A DNA stretch of 64,000 bases from Inia geoffrensis (Eukaryota; Chordata; Mammalia; Artiodactyla; Iniidae). The stretch covers positions 144,536,237 to 144,600,236 of the forward strand of contig CM070899.1 in the NCBI GenBank assembly GCA_036417435.1, in the 5' to 3' direction. The notes under the pieces were generated by a model, which was not told the DNA's origin, made no database searches, and worked only from the letters and a program-made list of their open reading frames with translations. Positions 55,106-64,000 of the stretch are shown here, in pieces. Within the stretch, counting starts at the first letter, position 1; the number at the start of each line of letters is the position of its first letter. Both the position numbers and the translations under genes were made by a program.

Positions 55106-55262
55106 GACTTCTGTGGTGGTCCAGTGGTTAAGACTCTGCACTCCCAATGCAGGGGACACGGGTTCGATCCCTAGTCAGGGAAGATCCCACATGCCACTAG
55201 GCGCGGCCTAAAATAAATAAATAAATAAATAATAAAAAAATAAAATGGCACCAGAAAAAAAA
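55106..55262 (+). mobile_element. short tRNA-derived SINE
   Basis: 'ggacttctgtggtggtccag', 'aagactctgcactcccaatg', 'gggttcgatccctagtcagg', 'gatcccacatgccactaggc', then AAAT units and an A-tail. Flanks aaacagatgtacca and aaaaagatgtgcca are a near duplication. Confidence 0.93.
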
Positions 55263-56274
55263 AAAAGATGTGCCAATAGATGGATCTTTTCTCATAGTCA
55301 CCTCCAATCCTTTTAAAAGACACGAGTAAAGAAAAGATGATGACAGTATAACAACAATGATGATAATAAACCAGCTATTGGACAAACGCTTTCCATGCAG
55401 TGGGAATGGGGGTATCTCATTTCCTAGCCTCCCCCACCCCTCCGGCAGGAAATCATGACTCTTATCAGATCCTCTGCACCTGGCAGAGGTCACCTACAAG
55501 AACCTGCTCTCCAGTGTTTGTCCCTGGCAGCACAGCAGTCACCAACCTATGCACACTGCTCCCTCACCGTCCCTTCCTGCCGCTAGGAGCATTCCCTGGA
55601 AGCTGGCAGTCTCGGCCTGGCTCCTGACCCTTCTTCTCAGATGGTCACTGTGCAGGTTACCCCAGGGCCTGAACTTGTCATGACAACAGCAATAGGACCC
55701 ACAGGGGATTCCTAGGTGCCACCATCCCCTCTGGAGGTGAATCATGCTGCCACCTGAGCAGACCCAGGTCTGGCTTCTGAGATGCAGAATTCCCATCACC
55801 CTTGTCCGGTGGATTTTTTGAAGCTTTTTTGGCAACTAAATACTTTCTTCAAATGGGAGCCTGTTAGCAAAATAGACACAAGGCAGACTCTGGTTGAAAC
55901 TGGATTGGGTTACCCAGATGCACCCTTGCTCAGGGGCCACACCCCCTCCACGAGGCGTCTCCACCAGGCCAACACGGCTCTGTGGCATAGGATCTAAAAT
56001 CCACTGCCTTCCTCCTGAGTCTGGGCTTGGGGCTTGACCTCCTCCCACCCACTGGAAATGTTCAGGCATCCTCCCTGCTGCCCCAGACCCATCTAGAACC
56101 ATTGTCCTAACTGAACCCCAATAACTTAGCTGGGCTCCAGAGACCCCACCTGCCCCCAGCAGTCTCCTTGCCTCCTGACACTAGGGCCCTATTGTGAATG
56201 GATTGATGGCCCCGAATGAAACTCAGAAGTCCTCTCGGCTGCTGGGCCCTTCCATGTCTCATTGCAAGATTTCC
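55263..56274. other. unannotated stretch
   Basis: About 1 kb without a recognised gene or repeat. Confidence 0.4.
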
Positions 56275-56586
56275 TTTTTTTGGCTGAGTTGGTTCTTTGT
56301 TGCTTGTGTGTTGCTTATTGCTTGTTGTGTGTTGCTTGTTCTTTGTGCGCAGGCTTCCTCTAGTTGCGGTGAGCGTGGGCTACTGTTCATTGCGGTGCAC
56401 GATCTTCTCATTGTGTTGGCTTCTCTTGTTGTGGAGCACGGGCTCTAGGCGCATGGGCTTCAGTAGTTGTGGCACGTGGGCTTTGCTGCTCTGCGGCATG
56501 TGGGATCTCCCCGGACCAGGGCTCGAACCCATGTCCCCTGCATTGGCAGGCATATTCTTAACCACTGCACCACCAATGGAAGCCCC
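56275..56586 (-). mobile_element. CHR-1-type SINE, antisense
   Basis: 'tagttgcggtgagcgtgggc', 'cttgttgtggagcacgggct', 'ggctcgaacccatgtcccct' and 'accactgcaccaccaatgga'. Its tail shows expanded TTGCTTGTGTG repeats at 56297-56345. No clear duplication. Confidence 0.92.
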
Positions 56587-58089
56587 CCATTGTTTTGCTT
56601 TTACTGATTCAACTCATCCAGGGTCCCAGTATTCCTTGGGGGGGACACCTCCCCCATTCTCAGCCCCCTTCCATATCATTGGGATGGGGCTGACTCCATC
56701 TCCCCCCATCTCAACAAGGAAACACCCAACCCAAGCCAGGTCAATCCAAACATCCACCCTTGTGGCCATGGTGATTGGTTCAGGCATGAACAAGTGGTCC
56801 AACCAACACAAATGAGATTCAGTTCTGGAAGTTCAGCCAGAACTTCCTTTCAACTGATATTGCTAAGCTATAGGAATGAAGCCACAGCTGCTAGTAGCCA
56901 CTGTATGAGAAAAACCTGTCCAACAATGGAGTCACACAAAGGAAAGGGGAAAGAGATGGAGAGACAAAGTCTGGTACATCGGAGCATTGTATCCAATCAT
57001 GCATGATGCTGGCCAGGCATCTCAGCAATATGAACCAATGGCATTATTTTCCTTTACTTACCAGTTGGAGCTGGAGTTGAGTATGATCCTCTTAGCAGCT
57101 GAACAGTCCCTGACCTTGCTTTGCTCCTTACTTGCCCAGGCAGCTTTCTGGCTTGGAGTCCCAGCACCTTCCCTCCTGGCCACTGCCTATTGGGACATCC
57201 TCTGCCCTTTTCTCCTCCAGGGGCCATTGTCACAAGGAAGCTCAGGGCTTCCTCTGCCCACACTCATCTTGCAATCAAGGATGGCACCTCTTCTAGCCCT
57301 GAACTCAGTATGATTTGTCTCTGATGACTGAATGGATAACGAAACAATCCACTCAGAAGAAAAAAGCAACATTCTTTCCACATGTCTCCTTTCAGGGCCT
57401 GACACACAGCCCAGACTGTGGGCCACACCTGTCACTAGAGTAAAAGGGCATCTGAGGCAGAGCTAATGGGGACGATTAAACTGGTGGGGAAAGCTATTGA
57501 TTGTTGATGTGCTGCTAGCTCCTTGGGTTTAGAATATCAGGAGTTCATCAGTGCCTCCTTCTGAGTATTTAACAGCTTGCCTCCTTCTCCACTCCAGACA
57601 GTACCAGCTCAGCTCCGACCCCAGGAAAGAAACGAAAGCTCAGCTATGTGGCACAAGAAACAGATTTTCTTGGTTTCCAGTGATTTGTTTCAAATGATCT
57701 GGGTCCCACGGGCCCAAGTTTTAGCCACCAGGATCTCCTCATTTAGACATTCATTCCCCCCACACCCACTCCGATACTAAATACACTGAATTCAAACCCC
57801 TGTCCCTCTACCAGGAAACTGAGACCCTGCTTACTTAGGTGTCCTAAAGCATCACAGCAAGGCTTGCATGCAGGTCCACAGCTGACCCTCAGAGTGACAC
57901 AGTTTCTCACCTGGTTACAAGGGATTCAGCTGCCTCTCAGTACCATCAGGGCACTGGACATGAGAAATTTCAAATGCAAATGCTGTTGACTAAACAAACC
58001 CAGTGTCCATTTACCTGTAATCTCCCCGGGGAATCTCATCCATTATTGGCAACCATTTCGGCTCTGAAGCTGATGATGTTCCCTGGGTC
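56587..58089. other. unannotated stretch, 1.5 kb
   Basis: 56760-57010 ('gtgattggttcaggcatgaa', 'atattgctaagctataggaa') looks like an old interspersed repeat I cannot name. No gene recognised elsewhere. Confidence 0.35.
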
Positions 58090-58415
58090 TGAACCTATGT
58101 CTGATGGGACAACGTCTTTGAGCCCCAAACTGGAACTCCCTACCTTCAGAGCATCCTCAGGTGACCTGCAGACACCTCAAACTCAGTATGTCCAAAACTG
58201 AACTCTGTATCTTCCCCCCAAAACTGATCATCTAACCACATTTCCTGGCCCCATCTATACGGAACAAGCTATGTGCCATATTCATGAAAATTATTCTCAA
58301 CTCCTCCTATAACTAACTGCCATCACCTGCTGATCGTAAATGCTTGATATCTCTGTCACCACTCCTCTCCAACCCCACTGCAGCCGTGGCTGGGCTAGAA
58401 CAACAGCCTTCTTTC

Positions 58416-59510
58416 TTTTTTTAATTTAATTTTTATTTTATATTGGAGTATAGTTGATTTACACTGTCATGTTCATTTCAGGTGTACAGCAAAGTGGTTC
58501 AGTTATACATACACATGTATCTATTCTTTTTCAGATTCCTTTCCCATGTAGGTTATTACAGAGTATTGAGTAGAGTTCCCTGTGCTATACAGTAGTGTGA
58601 CAGGGAAGAGCCAAATCTGACTACATGTTGGATCTGTTTCTTCTACTTTAACCTTAGCTTTCCACTGCTTTTGTTCACTAAAAGGATACTGTCTGTACAT
58701 AATGGCCTGCCTCGCCCCACCCCTCTGCCTGAATGTTAAACCAAAGTTCCTTTGTTCAGGGGAACATCTGGACCCTGTCCACCTGTGGATGGCTACAAGA
58801 AAGAAGAAATTAACACATCCCCTCCCTGAGGATGGCCATTCCAGGGGATATTTGCAAAACTTATGGCCTTTTTACTGTAATTCCTCATCTCCTCCCCTTC
58901 TCTGCACTATAAAAGAAACTGGCATCCAAACCCCAATACGGTGGTTATTTTGAGACTTTAGTCTGCCATCTTGTCAGATGCCCGGCTCCTGGAATAAAGT
59001 GGGGTTCCTTGCCACAGTACCTCCTCTCCGATTTATTGGTCTGTCGTGCAGCGAGCAGAGCGAACTTGGACTCAGCAACAGTAGGTCCTTGTTGATTATC
59101 TATTTTATATATAGTAGTGTGTATCTGTTAATACCAAACTCCTAATTTATCCCTCCACACCACCTTTTCCCTTTGGTAACCGTAAGTTTGTTTCCCAAGT
59201 CTGTGAGTCAGTTTTTGTTTTGTAAATAAGTTCATTTGTGTCATATTTTAGATTCCACATATGAGTGATATCATACGATATTTGTCTTTCTCTGTCTGAC
59301 TTACTTCACTTAGCATGATCATCTCTAGGTCCACCCATGTTGCTGCAAATGGCATGATTTCATTCTTTTTAATGGCTGAGTAATATTCCATTGTATATAT
59401 GTACCACAACTTCTTTATCTACTCCTCTATTGATGGACACTTAGGTTGCTTCCATGTCTTGGCTATTGTAAATAGAGCTGCAAGGAACCTTGGGGCGCAT
59501 GCATCTTTTG
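58416..59510 (-). mobile_element. 5'-truncated L1, split by an LTR
   Basis: T-rich end at 58416, 'ggagtatagttgatttacac', 'ttccctgtgctatacagtag' before the LTR, then 'ggtccttgttgattatctat', 'ggctgagtaatattccattg' and 'cattgatg'-type wording to 59510. Flanks agccttctttc (58405-58415) and agccctcatttc (59511-59522) look like its duplication in L2. Confidence 0.9.
58596..59080 (+). mobile_element. class I-like solo LTR inside L1
   Basis: A 485-bp LTR beginning TGTGACAGGGAAGAGCC and ending GACTCAGCAACA, with TATA box ctataaaag at 58907-58915 and AATAAA at 58993-58998. The 4-bp duplication gtag (58592-58595 and 59081-59084) restores the L1 word 'atacagtaggtcc' when the LTR is left out. No viral gene remains. 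Unlike the LTR at 37.15 kb in sequence, so a different family. Confidence 0.93.
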
Positions 59511-59885
59511 AGCCCTCATTTCCTCTCCAATCTGCTTTTCACCCTGTAGCCAGAGTGATCTTCTCTAAAATGCAGACCCAACACTGACCTGCCCAGCACT
59601 GACCTTCCAGGGTAAACTCTGCTTCCAAACCCGATGCTCCAACCAGACAGATCTGCCTACAGCTCCCCAAGAGGTTTCCTACCCCAGGCCCTCATTCAGG
59701 CTGTCTGCTCATCTGGGCTGCCTTGCCTGACACCTTTCCCTCAATGTTGACTTCCCCAACTTCTGTGTCCCCCGTCATTCGAGCTCGGCTCTAACGTTGC
59801 ACTCATCGGATGCCTCCAGTCCTTCACTTCTGGGTCAGTTTATTATGAATGTGAGCTCCACATTTTACCCCAGGCTGAATCCCCA

Positions 59886-60764
59886 GCATCTAAGCAACTT
59901 TCAGAAAATCCCTCCTGATTAAGGATTGGAAAGAGAGCTTCTGCCTCATCAATAATGTGTCCCTTCTTCCCATGATGATCCCCAGACTGACCTCAGAAGG
60001 CAGCACCAGTCTCGGTGTACAGACCCCTGTGGACAAGAACCCATGGGGCAGATCAGATTGCTGGGCTAAAGGACAGTGCCGCACAAGTTTGCAAACCAGC
60101 AACCTGCCCTTTACGGGAAAGAGAAAATGGGACAAGCCCCTTCCCTCCCTGGAGAGCCCATTATGCTCTGAAAACTTCTCTGGATCCCCCATGCATTTTC
60201 TCTGGTCACCTAGGAACACTGCTTGGTATTTATGAGTGTAGGGAATGCTGCTCTCACAGCGCTTTTTCCTTCCGTTTCATTAGCCAGGAAATTTTTATGG
60301 TTTGATGCTTACTTTTCTTCCCCCATGCAGAAATGTTAGTGGCTTCTTACCGTGAAGAGCATTCTTAATTCCCAGGGTCGTTTCACCTGGAAGTAATCTA
60401 CACGGGAGCGTGTTCAAGAGCCTCAGTCTGACCTCTGGACGAAACACAGGATGTGGTCCTCAAACCTCAGAGGCCCCAAATCAGAGGACAGCTGAGCTAT
60501 CAGATGAAAATTAGAGATGGAGCGAAGGGGAAGAATCCACCCTTCTCAACACATTCCAAACTTTACCATGTGATAGTTCCTCATAAGCTATCATAACACA
60601 CATACCTTGAATTAATATTTTCAAATGAGTGCACTCATCACAAAAATCGCCACACTGCCATCGGCCTTTGCTCAAAGCCCTTGGAATCCCAAGGCCAGCA
60701 ACAGACCTTGGGTCGAGTGGCCAGACAAGGCAGCGGGGAGACCAAGGCAGGAATAGAACCAGTC
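59886..60764. other. unannotated stretch
   Basis: About 880 bp with no recognised repeat. An acceptor-like 'cttttcttcccccatgcag' ends at 60330, but no exon can be supported. Confidence 0.4.
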
Positions 60765-61324
60765 AGTCAGTCAACCAGTCAACAGGTACTAAGCTCCCAC
60801 TATGCACCAGGCACATGGGGTTAGTGGTAGGCAGGACAGAATAGTCCCTGCTCAAAGAGCTCTTATTCTCCTGAGAGGTGGTAGACAGTGGAAAAGACTG
60901 GGAAGTGCCTTACAGCCAAGAGGAGCCTGGATTTCATTCTAGGGACAGCCAGAAGTCGTCAAGGGCTTTTAGGCTAGAAAGTGACATTCTCTGTTTCATT
61001 TGAATGAACTTTGAATGGGCCATCTAGCAGTTAAGGAAAGGATGGATTGTTGGGACACAATCAATGCGTCGTAGGATCAATTAAGAGTTATTGTAGTAGA
61101 TCCAGCAACTGAGGGAGAGCATTAGACAGGGGTGGCTCCTGGAGGTGGTGATTTGGGAATGGACTTCAGGTGTACCTTTGGGGTCCACCAACGTGGGAGA
61201 TGACATAAAGAAGAGTGAAGAGTGAATCTTCACCTAGGCAGTGAGGGAACTGTGATGCCATTTATGTGATGGAAAAGACTGAGTACAGGGAGGAACCATT
61301 GGTGGGCAGGGGGCAATCAGAGTC

Positions 61325-61372
<48 letters not shown>

Positions 61373-61720
61373 AGTTTCTGCTTTATAACAAAGTGAATCA
61401 CTTATACATATACACATGTTCGCATATCTCTTCCCTCTTGCGTCTCCCTCCCTCCCACCCTCCCTATCCCACCCCTCCAGGTGGTCACAAAGCACGGAGC
61501 CGATCTCCCTGTGCCAAGCGGCTGCTTCCCACTAGCTATCTACCTTACGTTTGGTAGTCTTGTGCTGGACATTTTAAGTTTGAGACATCTGTGTAGTGAT
61601 GTTAAGGGAGCAGGCAAACATGAGTCTGCAGCTCGGGGGCTGGGATTGGAGTTTCAGGGTTGTGGAGGTGGGAGGGTTCCAGTCTGAACTGGAACCAGAA
61701 AGAGACTCAAAGACGGCAGA
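60765..61720 (-). mobile_element. L2 LINE, antisense, split by L1
   Basis: 'cccactatgcaccaggcaca', 'ctgctcaaagagctcttatt', 'gcctggatttcattctaggg' and 'gagttattgtagtagatcca' before the L1, then 'gctggacattttaagtttga' and 'gacatctgtgtagtgatg' after it, follow the complement of L2 from its 3' end upstream. Confidence 0.7.
61327..61556 (-). mobile_element. L1 3' UTR fragment, antisense, with (TG)n
   Basis: 'tcagtttctgctttataaca', 'cttgcgtctccctccc' and 'cccactagctatctacctta' are L1 3' UTR. The usual poly-T and first 40 bp are replaced by about 22 TG units at 61328-61371. Flanks agtctttgtg and agtcttgtg may be the duplication. Confidence 0.85.
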
Positions 61721-61914
61721 GCAGAAATGTGATGACACCTTCTATCCCAGAAGGGAACACGAAAGATGAAATAGCCCCCAGAGTCTCCATTTAGGCAGGC
61801 TTGTTTTGGAGTAAAAATAAGAAAGGGCATTGAAGGGAAGGAATCACCCTCTGCAATAAATTCCAGGTTTCCTGTAAGTGGGAATGTGGGCAAACCATCC
61901 ATCAGTAGAATCTA

Positions 61915-62050
61915 CCCCCCAACCCTGGTCCTGCCAATATTCCCTGTGGCCTCAGACAAGTCACTGCCCCTGTTTAAGCCTCAGGATCCCCATCTGTGAA
62001 ATGAGAGTTCGTCTCAGTGGTGTAACTGTAGTCCCTTTAACACCTCACCT
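61915..62050 (+). mobile_element. MIR fragment
   Basis: 'tgtggcctcagacaagtcac' and 'cctcaggatccccatctgtg' match MIR. Confidence 0.6.
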
Positions 62051-63229
62051 CGGAGCCCAAATCACTCCTGTGCTTACACCCTTGGGCCGGCACAGTGCTC
62101 CGTCCGGGGCCACGCTCGGGAGCATTGAAAAGCTTCCTGAATGAAGAAACTCAGCCATAAATTTGGAGAAGCCACCATGAGTGAGGAATGGCAGTAGAGT
62201 CCATGGCGAATGTCTCCGAAGGTACATGATGTCAGGGCACTGTCCCCTTCTCAATCCCTGCCTAAGAGAGCCATAGGCCCATGTTGTTCTAGTGATGCAC
62301 AAACTCCTCTCTTTGGGAGGGAAGGAAAATGTCTATTTGTGTTGGAGGCAGCTGAGAGCCACTGGGCACTGTCTTGTGTGCTACAGTCTGTGTTGTAGGC
62401 AAGGCCACCACGGCATCTAAGGGGGGCGGGGAGTGGAGAGCGTTTAACAAAGTCACTTGATAAGTCTTGGTTGTGTAAGCCCAGCAACAAGATTCAAACT
62501 TCTTGTGTTGTTTCTAGTATTACAACTCATCACCAATCTTCTCAGCATCAGTGAACTAACTCAGTTCTAATTATTTTTTTACACACTTATATAACATTGC
62601 AATTTGTTTATGAATACTTTTTGCAGAAAGAAAATAAGAGACTAAAAGAAAGTATGTTGCAAATTTCACAAGGAATAGTAAATGCAACTTATTGCAGCAG
62701 AGTAAAATGAATATCTGTCATGTAAAAAAAAATTTAGGACAATTAAGTGGATAATACATGTTCAACAAATACACAGCGAATTTTATAAGAAGCTTATTCT
62801 CAACAATCAGAAAACAAGAAAATTAGTTGTCTGAAATCAGAATTGTGTCCAACAAACAATCTTGAACAGATCTGAGCTTATAACTTTGGCCAGCTATAAA
62901 ATGGTTTGGGTTTCTGCACAAAAAGAAAAATATTTTTAGATGGAGAGATGGTAAAAGAAATTGTTATTTCAGCTATGGAAGTTTTGTTTAAAATTATGAA
63001 GAGAAAAATTAAAAATGTATTCCCCAGAAGTGAAAGACCTTCAATTAAGACCCAAACCATTGCCTGTAGAATATAAGACCTTTCAAATAACATCAAAGAT
63101 GTTTTGATTCAAAATTTGAAAAATTGCAAGTACTTATTTTTAACTTGAGATAAATAGTGCAATATGGGAGATACCATTCAATGAAACAAATTTCACAGTA
63201 AACAATGAAATTCAAATGCAGGCCAAGTA
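62051..63229. other. unannotated, AT-rich right half
   Basis: No gene. From about 62560 on it is strongly AT-rich and may hold a decayed DNA transposon. Confidence 0.35.
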
Positions 63230-63410
63230 TTTCTAGCGCAGATTTCGCATCTGAATTGAGATGTGCTATAAATGTAAAATACACACTGGATTTCAAAGAT
63301 TTTGTATGAATAAAAGAATGTAAAATATTAATAATTTTGAATATTGATTATATGTTAAAATAATATTTTAGATATATTGAGTTAAATAAACAACGCTATT
63401 AAAAGATGCT
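63230..63410 (+). mobile_element. old DNA-transposon-like fossil
   Basis: 'gagatgtgctataaatgtaa', 'aatacacactggatttcaaa', 'aaaagaatgtaaaatattaa' and 'gatatattgagttaaataaa' match a common MER-type element whose name I am not sure of. Confidence 0.5.
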
Positions 63411-63609
63411 TTAAACTGCCTTGACAATCACCCAATGCAAGAATCTGGTTCCACCATGGGGGAAACTCCGGGGAGGAGAAGTAAAGGAGGGGAAAAGGGG
63501 AAAGGTGCTGATGTTGAAACTAATTGTAAATAACTATTGATTCCTAAAAATCAAATAAACATACACACACAGTCTGGAACTAAAATCCAACTTAAGAAGT
63601 GACAGGGTG

Positions 63610-63820
63610 GGCTTCCTTGGTGGCGCAGCGGTTGAGAGTCCGCCTGCCGATGCAGGGGACACATGTTCGTGCCCCAGTCCGGGAAGATCCCACATGCCGC
63701 GGAGCGGCTGGGCCCGTGAGCCATGGCCGCTGAGCCTGCACGTCCGGAGCCTGTGCTCCGCAACGGGAGAGGCCACAGCAGTGAGAGGCCCGCATACCGC
63801 AAAAAAAAAAAAAAAAAAAA
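63610..63820 (+). mobile_element. CHR-2-type SINE, full length
   Basis: Begins ggcttccttggtggcgcag, 'cacatgttcgtgccc', 'gtgagccatggccgctgagc' and 'gagaggcccgcataccgc', with about 22 A. Perfect duplication aagtgacagggtg at 63597-63609 and 63821-63833. Confidence 0.97.
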
Positions 63821-63867
63821 AAGTGACAGGGTGAAAAGGGAGTTGGGAAGTAAAACGGTGCTGAGAT

Positions 63868-64000
63868 TCGGCCATAAAAGGAATAAACTACTGACTCATG
63901 CTACAACATGGATGAACATCATGCTAAGGGAAGTCAGCCACCTACAGAAGACCACATATTGTAGAAGTGCATTTACATGAAATAATTGAAATATCTAGAA
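63868..64000 (+). mobile_element. L1M-type LINE, 3' part, runs off the window
   Basis: 'caacatggatgaacatcatg', 'ctaagggaagtcagcc' and 'gaccacatattgtagaagtg' are the end of L1 ORF2 as at 19.5 kb. The 3' UTR lies beyond the edge. Confidence 0.8.

Larger units (their letters stand above)
58090..59885 (+). mobile_element. L2 LINE 3' region, split by L1
   Basis: 58090-58415 ('cctcaaactcagtatgtcca', 'aaaactgaactctgtatctt') and 59511-59885 ('agccagagtgatcttctcta', 'gaatgtgagctccacatttt', 'tgaatccccagcatctaagc') are successive parts of one L2 3' end. Confidence 0.82.

Noticed and set aside
54717..55211. 164-codon plus-strand frame
   Set aside because: Covers L2 3' sequence and runs into a SINE. No independent protein signal.
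60290..60420. Exon after a good acceptor-like 'cttttcttcccccatgcag'
   Set aside because: No matching donor with a supported reading frame, and single splice-like words are common by chance in 64 kb.

Overview
This window reads as non-coding (intergenic or deep intronic) DNA from a mammal, very probably a cetacean. The main evidence is about a dozen tRNA-derived SINEs of the CHR type found in whales, hippos and ruminants. Several are nearly intact, end in A-tails and sit between target-site duplications. No pig PRE-1 and no ruminant BovB or BovB-tailed SINE was recognised. Older layers are typical of placental mammals: MIR, L2, MER5A/hAT fossils, MaLR LTRs, degenerate L1/HAL1, and a younger set of 5'-truncated L1 copies. 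I found no protein-coding gene, rRNA, tRNA or CRISPR array that I can support. The long open frames are antisense SINEs, L1 ORF2 remnants, L2 pieces or low-complexity tracts.

Layout. 0-9 kb: MIR copies, one of them split by an L1; a MaLR LTR with a 5-bp duplication (5.2-5.55 kb); a SINE inserted into the tail of another SINE (6.5-7.0 kb); an antisense MLT1A-like LTR; and a CHR SINE. 9-16 kb: mostly anonymous sequence with scattered MIR/L2 and two pyrimidine tracts at 12.5 and 13.6 kb. 16-20 kb: three degenerate L1/HAL1 bodies, a hAT fossil and a CHR SINE. 20-21.3 kb: an unexplained inverted repeat. 22.9-28.3 kb: an ERVL-type LTR, L2 and MIR fossils, a solo LTR inside a MIR, and an L1 inside a MER5A. 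28.5-37 kb: sparse repeats, including an antisense MLT1C-like LTR. 37.1-39.7 kb: a class I solo LTR, then an MLT1C-like LTR split by an L1 and a SINE. 40-49 kb: mostly anonymous, with an L1 3' end, a possible decayed coding stretch (42.7-43.7 kb), old L1 RT-region sequence and L2/MLT1A fossils. 49.6-64 kb: MER5A split by a SINE, a twin-primed L1 inside an older L1, long L2 fossils, a three-deep nest (LTR in L1 in L2) at 58-59.9 kb, an L1 in an L2 at 61 kb, a CHR SINE and the start of an L1 at the right edge.

No genes act together here. The value of the window lies in its insertion history, which can be ordered from the nesting, and in a few structures the repeat families do not explain: the inverted repeat at 20.17-21.29 kb, the 132-bp palindrome at 3.40-3.53 kb, and repeat-free stretches with regulatory-like motifs at 29.0-29.3, 37.7-37.9 and 46.7-47.1 kb. 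Family names were assigned by eye from remembered consensus features, so subfamily labels are approximate and edges may be off by tens of bases.
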